From: SSC4 sp964443225
Lineage (GTDB): Bacteria > Chloroflexota > Anaerolineae > SSC4 > Amarolineaceae
Length of the DNA: 64,000 bases
Assembly: GCA_964443225.1 (NCBI GenBank)
Contig: CAYUCC010000015.1
Coordinates: 20,574-84,573, forward strand
Reading direction: 5' to 3'
Shown here: positions 24,983 to 35,284 of the stretch, one piece after another
Layout of the letters: every line of letters starts with the position of its first letter
How positions within the stretch are numbered: position 1 is the stretch's first letter
Program-made: the position numbers and the translations under genes
Notes under the pieces: model-generated
What the model was told of the DNA's origin: nothing
Database searches by the model: none
The model's input: the letters and a program-made list of their open reading frames with translations, nothing else

Positions 24983-26095
24983 GTGAACACGTCATCCGAA
25001 ACCGCCGCGTTTGCGGGGCTGCTGCGTCCAGACCTGGCATCCCTGGAAGAATACACGCCCATCGTGCCGTTCGAGGTGCTGAGCGAACAGCTGGGTCGTC
25101 GCGTGGAAGAGATCGTCAAACTGGATGCGAACGAGAACCCGTACGGTCCGGTGCCCGCAGTACGGGCGGCTCTGGCCGATTTTCCATTCTATCACATCTA
25201 TCCCGATCCGGAACAGCGCCAGCTGCGCGCCGCCCTGGCCACCTACACCGGCGTTCCATCCGATCTGATTCTGCCGGGTCACGGCGCTGACGAGCTGTTG
25301 GATTTGTTGTGCCGCATCTTCCTCCGTGCGGGGGACGTGGTCGTCAACTGCCCGCCGACCTTCGGCATGTACAGCTTCGACGCGCGGCTCAGCGGCGGTG
25401 ACGTCATCGATGCCTGGCGGCGGCCCGATTTTGGCCTCGATCTGGCAGCCATCGAGGCCGCTGCGCAGACGCCGGCGGCCAAACTGCTGTTCCTCACCAG
25501 CCCCAACAACCCCGATGGTGGTCTTGTGTCGCCGGCCGAACTGCAGCGCCTGCTGGACCTGCCGCTGATGGTCATCGTGGACGAGGCCTACATCGAGTTT
25601 GCCGGTTTACAGCACTCGGTGGCCACCTGGGTCCCGCAGCACCCAAACCTGGTCGTGCTGCGGACGTTCAGCAAGTGGGCAGGGCTGGCTGGTTTGCGAC
25701 TTGGTTACGGCGTGTTCCCGGCCTGGTTGATGCCGCACCTGTGGAAGTTCAAACAACCGTACAACGTCAACGTCGCGGCGACGGTGGCCGGCCTGGCTGC
25801 CCTGGCGCACCGGGCTGACGTGGAGCCGCTGGTTGCAGCCCTGGTGGCCGAACGCGAACGCCTGTCTGCGGCCCTGGCGGCGTTCGATTTTCTCGATCCG
25901 CTGCCCGGCCGCGCCAACTTCGTGCTCTGCCGCGTGCAGGGGCGCAGTGCCTCTGCGCTGAAACTGGCCCTTGCCCAGCAGGGCGTGCTCGTGCGCCATT
26001 ATATGAAGCCAGGCCTGGAGAACATGATCCGTGTCAGTGTCGGCCGGCCGCAGGACACCGACGCGCTGCTCGCCGCACTGCGTCGTGTCGCGTGA
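24983..26095 (+). CDS. hisC: Histidinol-phosphate aminotransferase
   Basis: PLP enzyme converting imidazole acetol phosphate to histidinol phosphate. 370 residues, fold type I class II: LDANENPYGP, GHGADELLDLL, SPNNPDGG, VDEAYIEF, and PLP lysine in RTFSKWAGLAGLRLGY; C-terminal IRVSVGRPQD holds the carboxylate arginine. GTG start with AGAGGG 7 bases upstream. Confidence 0.93.
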   Translation: MNTSSETAAFAGLLRPDLASLEEYTPIVPFEVLSEQLGRRVEEIVKLDANENPYGPVPAVRAALADFPFYHIYPDPEQRQLRAALATYTGVPSDLILPGHGADELLDLLCRIFLRAGDVVVNCPPTFGMYSFDARLSGGDVIDAWRRPDFGLDLAAIEAAAQTPAAKLLFLTSPNNPDGGLVSPAELQRLLDLPLMVIVDEAYIEFAGLQHSVATWVPQHPNLVVLRTFSKWAGLAGLRLGYGVFPAWLMPHLWKFKQPYNVNVAATVAGLAALAHRADVEPLVAALVAERERLSAALAAFDFLDPLPGRANFVLCRVQGRSASALKLALAQQGVLVRHYMKPGLENMIRVSVGRPQDTDALLAALRRVA

Positions 26096-26151
26096 GTGCC
26101 AGCCTGGTCGTTCATCACCGGCCGTCTATCGCCGAACCGGAGAAATAACCC

Positions 26152-26742
26152 ATGCGTCACAGCAGGATCGAACGTAACACCAACGAAACGCAGATCGTAC
26201 TGGAGCTGAACCTGGATGGAACCGGGCAGCGAGCCGTGCAGACGGGATTGGGTTTCCTGGATCACATGCTCGAACTCTTTGCCGCCCATGGCCTTTTCGA
26301 CCTGACCGTGTCTGCGCAGGGTGATCTGCACGTCGACGAACACCACACCGTCGAGGACGTCGCCATCTGCCTGGGCAAAGCGCTCGATCAGGCGTTGGGT
26401 GACCGGCGCGGCATCGTGCGCACGGCACACAGCTACGTGCCCATGGATGAGGCCCTGGCATTGGTGGCCCTTGACCTGGGTGGGCGACCGTATTGCGTGG
26501 TCGATGTGGCCTGGCATACCCCGCGCGTGGGTCAGGTGGACACCCATCTCATCGGGCATTTTTTCGAGGCGATTGCTGTGCATGGGCGCCTCAATTTTCA
26601 TGCGCGGGTGCTCTATGGACGTAACGACCACCACCAGGCGGAGGCGCTCTTCAAGGCATTTGGGCGCGCGCTGGATGCGGCAACCCAGCTGGACCCGCGG
26701 CGACAGGGTGTTCCATCGACCAAGGGCACCTTGAGTGCTTGA
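26152..26742 (+). CDS. hisB: Imidazoleglycerol-phosphate dehydratase
   Basis: Manganese enzyme removing water from imidazole glycerol phosphate. 196 residues, monofunctional form. Paired metal motifs are seen: GLGFLDHMLELFAAHG, DEHHTVEDVAICLG, SYVPMDEALALV, HLIGHFFEAIA and GRNDHHQAEALFKAFGRAL. GGAG is 9 bases before the ATG. It ends the visible his cluster; hisA, hisF, hisH, hisI and hisE are not in the window. Confidence 0.96.
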   Translation: MRHSRIERNTNETQIVLELNLDGTGQRAVQTGLGFLDHMLELFAAHGLFDLTVSAQGDLHVDEHHTVEDVAICLGKALDQALGDRRGIVRTAHSYVPMDEALALVALDLGGRPYCVVDVAWHTPRVGQVDTHLIGHFFEAIAVHGRLNFHARVLYGRNDHHQAEALFKAFGRALDAATQLDPRRQGVPSTKGTLSA

Positions 26743-26758
26743 GCGATTTTGTCGAACT

Positions 26759-26787
26759 TTGACAAAAGGAGTCGTCCGCCGTAAAAT
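26759..26787 (+). promoter_or_regulatory. Strong promoter placing the start at the ATG of the next gene
   Basis: TTGACA (26759-26764) and TAAAAT (26782-26787), spacer 17. The expected start, 6-8 bases on, is 26793-26795, at the ATG of the CARDB lipoprotein, so the transcript may be leaderless. Confidence 0.68.
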
Positions 26788-26794
26788 GTTGTGC

Positions 26795-27349
26795 ATGATC
26801 GATCAGCAATTGCATCAGACGAACCCGCTGCGCTTGCGTCGTCGTCCGAACCGTCTGGTTGTTGCCACCGCGTTCCCCCGCCTGGCCAGGCTGTGCTGCG
26901 CGGCTGTCTTGTTATTGAACCTGAGTGCCTGTGTGACTGTCCACGAACAGGATGGTGCGCAAACCAATAAGCTGCCGGTCACCCCGACGGTCGCCGTACC
27001 CGCGCACGACCTGGCCTTGACCGCAGTCGAGATGGCAGGCAGCACGATCAGCCTGCGGCCCGACCATCTGGCGCTTATGGCGGTTGTCGAAAATCAGGGC
27101 ACCGAGACTGCCCGCAATATTCCCGTACGCGTCATGGTCAGTGACACCAGCCGCGAGGTACTGCTGGAAAGCACGCAGTACGTGGACGAACTGCCGGCGG
27201 GTGACACCACCATCGTGCGCTTCGAACAGCGCACATCGATTCCGACGCGCAGCAGCTACGAACTGCTCATCGAAGTGGTGCCAACTCTCGAGGAAACTAT
27301 CACCTCGAACAACGTGCGGGCATACAACGTCGCGGTCGAATTGCCGTAG
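26795..27349 (+). CDS. Lipoprotein with a CARDB-like beta-sandwich domain
   Basis: About 184 residues. A basic N region (RLRRRPNR), a hydrophobic stretch and lipobox LLNLSAC give a lipoprotein signal. The mature part is one CARDB/Ig-like domain (DLALTAVEMAG, ALMAVVENQGTETARNIPVRVMV, YELLIEVVPTLEETITSNNV). Such domains bind surface partners or polymers. An ATG at 26786 overlaps the promoter -10 element and is unlikely to be used; the ATG at 26795 coincides with the predicted transcript start. Confidence 0.78.
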   Translation: MIDQQLHQTNPLRLRRRPNRLVVATAFPRLARLCCAAVLLLNLSACVTVHEQDGAQTNKLPVTPTVAVPAHDLALTAVEMAGSTISLRPDHLALMAVVENQGTETARNIPVRVMVSDTSREVLLESTQYVDELPAGDTTIVRFEQRTSIPTRSSYELLIEVVPTLEETITSNNVRAYNVAVELP

Positions 27350-27470
27350 GGACTGCTTGAAAAGGTCACACGAAGGCGCGAAATAGTCTCAGCCTGGGAA
27401 TCCGATCTTTTTCTCTGCGCAATCTTCGCGGTGGACGATGATGTCTGTTGGCCTGGCGCCGAATTAGAGT

Positions 27471-27529
27471 CTATCCGAGAACCCGCCTGTGAGCTTGACT
27501 GCCCGGGTGATTGCAGTGCTTTCGGATAG
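27471..27529 (+). promoter_or_regulatory. Nested inverted repeats upstream of the D,D-carboxypeptidase gene
   Basis: CTATCCGA (27471-27478) pairs with 27522-27529, and inside it ACCCG (27481-27485) pairs with CGGGT (27504-27508). The two-helix element sits about 95 bases before the chosen start. It could be a leader RNA element or a terminator of the lipoprotein gene; no T run follows and no known riboswitch is recognised. Confidence 0.4.
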
Positions 27530-27624
27530 CTCCCAGTCGTGCTGGATTTTGGTATGGGCACGAACAGATGGCCGACCTGGATCGGTACCTGGCGTGCCCT
27601 TTTTTTGTGCCAGGTTGCGGTGAC

Positions 27625-28797
27625 ATGGTGTGTGACGCGAGCAAAAGCTGGTTGACAAACGGGCTGCGGACCCTGGTGCGTGTGGCTGATCGTCGCCGCC
27701 GTCTGGGCGTGACGTTGTTGATCAGTCTGTTGGCCTGTTTCTCCTTTGGGTTCGGCCCGCCGGTCCTGGTGGACAGTGCCAGCCGCCCCGTGCGCCTGTA
27801 CCCGCCGCAGATCGCCGAAATCGAGGCGGCGCAGCATCTGCCCGCGTTGGCTGCCAGGGCAGCCATCCTCGTTGACGTCGATACGGGCCAGGTTCTGCTC
27901 ACACACAACGCCCAGCAGCGGTTGCCGATGGCCAGCACGACCAAAATCATGACGGCACTCCTGGCCCTCGAACGTGGCAACCTTGACGACGTGGTGACCG
28001 TGCCCGCCGAGGCGCTGACCGTCGGTGAAAGCTCGATGTTTCTGCAGGCCGGCGAACAGTTGACCCTGCGCGATCTCTTGTACGGGCTGCTGCTGGTTTC
28101 GGGCAACGACGCAGCCATGACGATTGCGCTGCACATCGCGGGCAGTGAAGCGGCGTTTGTGCAGATGATGAACGACCGTGCGGCTGCCCTGGGATTGAGC
28201 AATACCCATTTTGTGAATCCTCACGGTCTGGATGCCCCTGACCACTATGCCAGCGCCGACGATCTGCATCGCCTGGCGCGTGCCGCCCTGGCGTACCCGG
28301 AATTCGCCACCATCGTCTCCACGACCCAGCATAACACTGCGGGGCATGCGTTGACTAACAAGAATGAGCTGCTCACCGCCTATGCGGGCGCCGATGGGAT
28401 CAAAACGGGCACGACCGACCTGGCAAACGAATGCCTGGTCGCCTCGGTCAATCGCGATGGTCATCGTGTGCTGGCGGTGATCCTCGGCAGCACGCAGCGT
28501 TACGAGGATGCACGCCGTCTGTTCGATCACTATTTCACCCATTACGGTTGGCTGCCCCTGACGCCGCCGGCCAACGCACTGGGTCGTGCACCCGATACGA
28601 CGAACGAGCCGCGGTTTCTGGTAGCGGGCGCGCCGGCCGATGCCTTTGCCGCGCGCTGGCAGTGGCCTCTCATTCAGTCGGTTCACGATCTGGCACCGAT
28701 CGGCGACACCACGCCCGGTGCACCAGCCGGCGTCATACGCTACCGGATCGGTGCGCAGGAGATCGGCGCCCAACCGTTGGTGTGGGGGGAATTTTAG
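27625..28797 (+). CDS. D-alanyl-D-alanine carboxypeptidase (S11 family, PBP5-like)
   Basis: Trims the terminal D-Ala of peptidoglycan stem peptides outside the membrane. The active-site set is complete: Ser104 in STTK, SGN at 159-161 and KTG at 260-262. An N-terminal helix at about 27-45 (LGVTLLISLLACFSFGFG) acts as signal or anchor. About 390 residues; the region after the catalytic domain is not an obvious PBP5 C-terminal domain and there is no amphipathic anchor. The start is uncertain; an ATG at 27568 adds 19 residues. Confidence 0.88.
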   Translation: MVCDASKSWLTNGLRTLVRVADRRRRLGVTLLISLLACFSFGFGPPVLVDSASRPVRLYPPQIAEIEAAQHLPALAARAAILVDVDTGQVLLTHNAQQRLPMASTTKIMTALLALERGNLDDVVTVPAEALTVGESSMFLQAGEQLTLRDLLYGLLLVSGNDAAMTIALHIAGSEAAFVQMMNDRAAALGLSNTHFVNPHGLDAPDHYASADDLHRLARAALAYPEFATIVSTTQHNTAGHALTNKNELLTAYAGADGIKTGTTDLANECLVASVNRDGHRVLAVILGSTQRYEDARRLFDHYFTHYGWLPLTPPANALGRAPDTTNEPRFLVAGAPADAFAARWQWPLIQSVHDLAPIGDTTPGAPAGVIRYRIGAQEIGAQPLVWGEF

Positions 28798-28800
28798 GGA

Positions 28801-28831
28801 GGACGGAGTAGGGAGTAGGGAGTAGGGAGTG
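28801..28831. repeat. GGGAGTA heptanucleotide repeat
   Basis: Three full GGGAGTA units with flanking partial units, directly after the carboxypeptidase stop. The same core occurs after aspS (42770-42844). Confidence 0.75.
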
Positions 28832-28903
28832 GGATGATCTGATGGATGGCGTTAGGAAAGATGTGTAGCGTGGGAAGGGTGATGGCAGGAGGGAGGCGGT
28901 AGG

Positions 28904-30244
28904 ATGGAAGAACGATTGCAGAAGGTGATGGCGCATGCGGGGGTCGCATCGCGGCGGACTTGTGAGGAGATGATCCAGCAGGGACGGGTGCGGGTCAACG
29001 GGAAAGTGGTGTCGGAGCTGGGTACCAAGGTCGATCCCCAACGGGATATCGTGATGGTCGATGGCAATCCCATCACCGGTCCTGAGGCGCCGCGTTATAT
29101 CGTACTCTACAAACCGACCGGCTATTTGTCGGCCATGGAACCGGAGGGCGGACGACCTTGCCTGGCCGACCTGGTCAAGCTGCCGCAGCGGCTCTACCCG
29201 GTCGGCCGGCTCGACCTGGACAGCGAGGGTTTGATGCTGCTCACCAACGATGGTGAGCTCGCCCATCGCCTGACCCACCCGCGTTATCAGCAGCCCAAAG
29301 AATACCTGGTTCTGATCGAAGGCCGGCCCAGTACGATTGCCCTGCGCAAGCTGCGGCAGGGCGTCGACGTGGCCGACCGTTTGACGGCGCCCGCCGACGT
29401 CACGATCGTCGAAGGCCCACCCGCTTTTCTGGCGCGGCCCGACGACAGCCGACCCATTCCGACCACCTGGCTGCACATGGTGCTGCGCGAAGGACGTAAA
29501 CGCGAGATTCGTCACATGACCGCGGCGGTGGGGCACCCAACCCTGCGTCTGATTCGTATTGGCCTGGGCCCCCTGCGCCTCGAACGCATGAAACCGGGTC
29601 ACTGGCGCGACGTCAACGGTCACGAGCTGCGTGCCCTGCGCCGGCTCCTGCGGCCAGGCAGTGGCGCGACCCCACGGGGGCAGACTTCAACGGCCCCGCG
29701 ATCGACCGGCAGGCGCCCACCCCCGCGTGGCACGCGGCCAGAACGCCCCGGCCCGCCTGGTGATCGCCCGCGGGCGAGCGGCGGCCAACCCTCGCGTCCG
29801 CACGCGGGTCGTCCCACGACGCACGAACCCTCGCGTGCTACCACTGCGCCGCAGGAAGCGGGGGATCGCCCCACCCGCGGCAAGGCACCAGCCAGTCAGG
29901 ACACCGCACGCCCACCGCGTCCAGGTGGACGTCCCGGTACGGCCAGGCCGCGCCGCACCACCGGCACAGCACCCGACCAGGGCGCACGGCCACCTGGCCC
30001 GCGAGATCGCCCGTCAGGACACAGTGATCGTCCCCCACGAGGCAGCGATCGTCCAACGGGGCGCGGCGATCGCCCAGACGAGCCGGGCAACCGCCCACCA
30101 GCGCGTGGTGATCGCCCAACAGGCCCGGGCAATCGGCCACCAGACCGCGGCAACCGCGCCACGGGACGCCGCGATCGCCCTCCAGGTGCGCCGCGTGGGG
30201 GAAGACCCCAACGTCGTACAGGAAAGAAGAGGCCTCCGCTATGA
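28904..30244 (+). CDS. rluB: 23S rRNA pseudouridine synthase RluB-like with a 196-residue Arg/Pro/Gly-rich tail
   Basis: RsuA/RluB-family enzyme isomerising uridine in 23S rRNA. S4 domain at about 1-60 (LQKVMAHAGVASRRTCEEMI), catalytic domain with Asp104 in YPVGRLDLDSEGLML, and EGRKREIRHM near the end. The core stops at about 250; residues 251-446 are low complexity, with repeated GDRP, GNRP and RPP(R/G) units, basic and probably disordered. The tail may add RNA binding, as in RGG proteins. GGAGG is 8 bases before the ATG. It is followed by cmk and plsC; scpA, often beside rluB, is 5.4 kb away. Confidence 0.9.
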   Translation: MEERLQKVMAHAGVASRRTCEEMIQQGRVRVNGKVVSELGTKVDPQRDIVMVDGNPITGPEAPRYIVLYKPTGYLSAMEPEGGRPCLADLVKLPQRLYPVGRLDLDSEGLMLLTNDGELAHRLTHPRYQQPKEYLVLIEGRPSTIALRKLRQGVDVADRLTAPADVTIVEGPPAFLARPDDSRPIPTTWLHMVLREGRKREIRHMTAAVGHPTLRLIRIGLGPLRLERMKPGHWRDVNGHELRALRRLLRPGSGATPRGQTSTAPRSTGRRPPPRGTRPERPGPPGDRPRASGGQPSRPHAGRPTTHEPSRATTAPQEAGDRPTRGKAPASQDTARPPRPGGRPGTARPRRTTGTAPDQGARPPGPRDRPSGHSDRPPRGSDRPTGRGDRPDEPGNRPPARGDRPTGPGNRPPDRGNRATGRRDRPPGAPRGGRPQRRTGKKRPPL

Positions 30245-30987
30245 CGGACGCGCGCGCCGGAGAACCTGTCTTGAACGACGGCCTGCCATCGACCATTGCG
30301 ATCGATGGGCCGGCGGGTTCGGGCAAGAGCACCATCGGTGATCACGTGGCTGCACGGTTGGGCTATCTCTACTTCGACACCGGCGTCGTGTACCGCGCCG
30401 TCACCTGGCTGGCCCTGAACCGCGGGGTAGCGTTGGATGATGAGGACGCCGTGGTTCACCTGGCCGTCACGGTTGTAATCGACATTCGGGATCCGGGCAC
30501 CGCGTTGGATGGACGGTTGGCCACCGTGTTGGGTGACGGAGTCGACATCACCTGGGAGATTCGCCAGCCCGAGGTCGATGCTGCCGTGTCACGCGTGGCG
30601 GCCTATCCCCGCGTGCGGCAGGCACTCATCGAACAGCAGCGGCGCATAGGCCGCGCCGGACGGGTCGTGATGGTCGGACGTGATATTGGCACCGTGATCA
30701 TGCCCGATGCCGATTTGAAGATCTACCTGGACGCCTCTGTGGCCGAGCGGGCTCGACGGCGCTTCGATGAGCGGGATGCGGGCAGCCACGGCATGACCTA
30801 CGATGACGTCTTGCAGGCCATGCAGCGGCGTGACACCTACGACAGCACCCGTTCCACGGCACCCCTGCGTGCCGCCGCCGACGCCGTGCACATCGACTCG
30901 ACCGGCCTGGCCGTCGAAGAGACGCTGGCACGCGTGCTGGCGGTGATCCATACCTGGCGACCGCCCGCTGCGGTGACCGGCGCGTAA
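30241..30987 (+). CDS. cmk: Cytidylate kinase
   Basis: Phosphorylates CMP and dCMP with ATP. 248 residues, slightly long because of an N-terminal extension of about 17. P-loop GPAGSGKST at 23-31, YFDTGVVYRAVT, VGRDIGTVIMPDADLKIYLDAS and RRFDERD/RRDTYDSTR lid residues are as in the family. Start overlaps the rluB stop (ATGA), giving coupling. Confidence 0.95.
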   Translation: MTDARAGEPVLNDGLPSTIAIDGPAGSGKSTIGDHVAARLGYLYFDTGVVYRAVTWLALNRGVALDDEDAVVHLAVTVVIDIRDPGTALDGRLATVLGDGVDITWEIRQPEVDAAVSRVAAYPRVRQALIEQQRRIGRAGRVVMVGRDIGTVIMPDADLKIYLDASVAERARRRFDERDAGSHGMTYDDVLQAMQRRDTYDSTRSTAPLRAAADAVHIDSTGLAVEETLARVLAVIHTWRPPAAVTGA

Positions 30988-30991
30988 ACGC

Positions 30992-31669
30992 ATGGAACGC
31001 TCGCCGGCACGCCTCCTGGTCAGGCGCATCTTACGTACGTTGGTTCGTTTGTTATCCCTGCTGCTGCTGCGCGTCGAGGTGCGCGGCCGCGAACACGTAC
31101 CCGCGGGCGGGCCTCTGATCATCGTCGCCAACCACTTTGGCTGGCTTGAACCGGCCCTGCTGCCCACCGTGGTGCCGTACGAACTGGAATTCCTGGCGGC
31201 CGAGAACATGTACCACCATCGTGCGGTGGGCTGGGTCCTTCACAGCTACGGTGCGATTCCTGTGCGTCGTGGGGAAGTGGACCGGCGGGCCCTGCGCGGC
31301 GCCTCGCAGCTGCTCGACGGTGGTGGTGTGCTGGCGATTTTTCCCGAAGGGGGGGTACGCAGCCCCGGGTTCCGCGCTGCCCTCATCCCACCCCGCCCCG
31401 GCACCGCCTATCTCGCCGTCCAGCACGGTGTGCCCATCCTGCCGGTTGGCTTTTCGGGCAGCGGCGCCGACATCTTTGCCTGCTGGCGCCGCCTGCGTCG
31501 CGCACCGGTCGTCGTGACCATCGGCGCGCCGTTTGGCCCCCTCACCGCACCCGGCCACGGTGCTGCCCGCCGCCATGCCCTCGACGAAGCCAGCGAACTC
31601 ATCATGCAGCGCATCGCGGCCCTCCTGCCTGATCGCGAGCGAGGACCGTATGCGGCAGAAGGGGGATAG
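30992..31669 (+). CDS. plsC: 1-acyl-sn-glycerol-3-phosphate acyltransferase (PlsC family)
   Basis: Makes phosphatidic acid from lysophosphatidic acid at the membrane. 225 residues with an N-terminal hydrophobic helix at about 13-27. The catalytic motif is His48-X4-Glu53 (NHFGWLEP), where the family has NHxxxxD. The acyl-acceptor motif FPEGGVRS at 117-124 replaces FPEGTRS. Both sites are thus conservatively altered. It follows cmk by four bases. The stop lies inside a G-rich repeat. Confidence 0.85.
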   Translation: MERSPARLLVRRILRTLVRLLSLLLLRVEVRGREHVPAGGPLIIVANHFGWLEPALLPTVVPYELEFLAAENMYHHRAVGWVLHSYGAIPVRRGEVDRRALRGASQLLDGGGVLAIFPEGGVRSPGFRAALIPPRPGTAYLAVQHGVPILPVGFSGSGADIFACWRRLRRAPVVVTIGAPFGPLTAPGHGAARRHALDEASELIMQRIAALLPDRERGPYAAEGG

Positions 31670-31722
31670 GGGTTAGGGGATGGGGATTAGGGATTGGATG
31701 CTGACCCCCATCCCCTAACCCC
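31661..31722. repeat. Heptamer-type G-rich/C-rich inverted repeat after plsC
   Basis: GGGGTTAGGGGATGGGG at 31669-31685 pairs perfectly over 17 bp with 31706-31722 (20-base loop). The arms are built of the same G-run units as the other arrays. It can act as a strong hairpin that ends plsC transcripts, although no T run follows. Confidence 0.75.
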
Positions 31723-31736
31723 CACTCCCCAACGAT

Positions 31737-31765
31737 TTGCCCGAATACGGTGGTGCGGCTACAAT
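31737..31765 (+). promoter_or_regulatory. Promoter for the glmS transcript
   Basis: TTGCCC (31737-31742) and TACAAT (31760-31765), spacer 17. The start near 31772 leaves a 500-base leader that contains the glmS ribozyme. Confidence 0.62.
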
Positions 31766-31837
31766 CATGTGTGGGGCATGCCGGTCAAGATGAGAACGGG
31801 TAGGACGGCTGGCGGCTTGAATTCGATATCTGGAGGT

Positions 31838-32042
31838 GTGCCTGGCGGACGATTATGATGGCTGGGCGACGAGGAAAGAGAGCGCATGGGCTGCGTGTGA
31901 CTGCATGCAGTTGACGAGGAAGAGGTTCTCTACGGCGACGTGGAGCTAACCGGGTGTCACCCGGGAAAATCGAAAGATCAGCGGATGCCTCCAGGGCCGA
32001 GCCACGGCCCTGTGGCCAGGGTCTACAGCGCAGGACTGGCCA
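31838..32042 (+). ncRNA. glmS ribozyme (glucosamine-6-phosphate-activated self-cleaving leader)
   Basis: The conserved glmS core is recognisable: GTTGACGAGG (31910-31919) and CAGCGGATGCCTCC (31979-31992), with an ATCGAAAGAT loop before the second block. GTGCC (31838-31842) can pair with GCGC (31882-31885) and matches the 5' GCGCC of the family, so cleavage is expected before 31838. Downstream hairpins AGGGCC/GGCCCT (31993-32011) and TGGCCAG/CTGGCCA (32013-32042) fit the 3' P4-type helices. It lies 230 bases upstream of glmS. In the family, GlcN6P promotes cleavage and lowers glmS expression. The P3 region here looks enlarged. Confidence 0.85.
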
Positions 32043-32271
32043 GGATTCTTTCCTCCTGAAATCCAATACGGTTGCGAGCCGGGTGCTGCTGCACCGGACG
32101 TGTGTGACTGCCTGTGACCGGTATACCGGTCAGGCCGGTTGCACGCCCGACCTGCCGCGCCATTCCTGCCACAACCGATCGACGCGCCGCCAAAACCCCT
32201 GGGTGACCGGGGGGACAACGTGGTCGCGCCGTGGCACACGCAGCAAACCACCCATTCTCAGGAGGATTCTC

Positions 32272-34119
<1,848 letters not shown>

Positions 34120-34132
34120 GCCGGTGCGGCCT

Positions 34133-35284
34133 GTGAACGTCGTGCTGGTGGCACCCTTTGGCCTGGCACCTAAAGGCACGGTCAGCCGGCGTCTGGTGCC
34201 CCTGGCCAGGGCTCTGGCCGCCAGCCCCACGACTCGCGTCACGGCGCTCATCCCACCTTGGGACAGTCCACGGCATACAAAGCAGGCGTGGACTGACCAG
34301 GGTGTCGCCGTGGTACACGTGGGGGTGGCCGGCGGGGTGCCGAGCATCCTGGCTGCCTTGTTACGCGTGATCTGGCAGCAGCACCCCGACGTCGTTCACT
34401 GTTTCAAACCCAAAGGATATGCGGGGCTGGTGCTGTGGGTCTTGTGGCATGCCCGCCGGGCTGGTCTGTGGCACGGCCGTCTGCTGGTCGACACCGACGA
34501 CTGGGAGGCGGGCTGGAACGATCGACTGACCTATCCGCGGTGGCTGTCGGCCTTTTTTGCCTGGCAGGAGACGTGGTGCCTGCGTCACGCCGATGCCGTC
34601 ACGGCGGCCAGCCGTTGCTTGGTCGACCTGGCAGCCGGCCTGCGTGACGACACGCGCCGCGTGTGTCATCTGCCTAACGGGGTAGACGTATCAGACCCCG
34701 CCATACCGCGGCCCCCTGTCATACCGCACACCCCAACCGCACTGCTCTACAGCCGTTTCGTCGAAGTGCCGCCGCAGCGCGTGCTGCGTGTCTGGCATGC
34801 CGTCAGGCAGTCGCTGCCGGAGGCACGGCTCATCGCGGCGGGCGACAGCCTGCCAGGGGGCGCCGCCAGGCAGCTCGCCGACCTGGCCGGCTCTGGTTCG
34901 GGGCTGCACTGCCTGGGATGGGTACCGGCACAGGCGCTGCCTGGCGTGCTGGCCGCGGCCGACGTGGCTTGGGTGCCCGGCGATACCACCCTCGTGACGC
35001 GCGCCCGCTGTTCGGTGAAGCTGGTCGAGCTGATGCAGGCCGGCCTGCCGGTCGTGGCCGATGCCAGCGGTGAGGTACTGACCTACGTGCGGCACGGCAG
35101 CGAAGGCATGCTGGTGACACCGGGGGATGACCAAGGAACGGCAAACGCCCTGGTCGGCCTGCTCAGCGATCGCGCACGCGCCTGGGGGTACGGCCAGGCT
35201 GCGGCGGCCCGCGTGCACGCTGAATTCACGTGGCAGCATCTGGCGCCGCGCGTGCAGCGGCTCTACCAGGAGCTGATGCCGTGA
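34133..35284 (+). CDS. Glycosyltransferase, GT-B fold (family 4-like)
   Basis: About 383 residues. N-terminal Rossmann domain begins VVLVAPFGLAPKGTVSRRLVPLA and includes HPDVVHCFKPKGYAG. The C-terminal donor domain has the family 4 style VKLVELMQAGLPVVADASGEVLTYV with Glu for the nucleotide sugar. No membrane helices apart from hydrophobic patches. Likely works on lipid-linked or surface glycans. GTG at 34133 chosen; GTG at 34124 is possible. It overlaps the VanZ gene downstream by four bases. Confidence 0.82.
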   Translation: MNVVLVAPFGLAPKGTVSRRLVPLARALAASPTTRVTALIPPWDSPRHTKQAWTDQGVAVVHVGVAGGVPSILAALLRVIWQQHPDVVHCFKPKGYAGLVLWVLWHARRAGLWHGRLLVDTDDWEAGWNDRLTYPRWLSAFFAWQETWCLRHADAVTAASRCLVDLAAGLRDDTRRVCHLPNGVDVSDPAIPRPPVIPHTPTALLYSRFVEVPPQRVLRVWHAVRQSLPEARLIAAGDSLPGGAARQLADLAGSGSGLHCLGWVPAQALPGVLAAADVAWVPGDTTLVTRARCSVKLVELMQAGLPVVADASGEVLTYVRHGSEGMLVTPGDDQGTANALVGLLSDRARAWGYGQAAAARVHAEFTWQHLAPRVQRLYQELMP

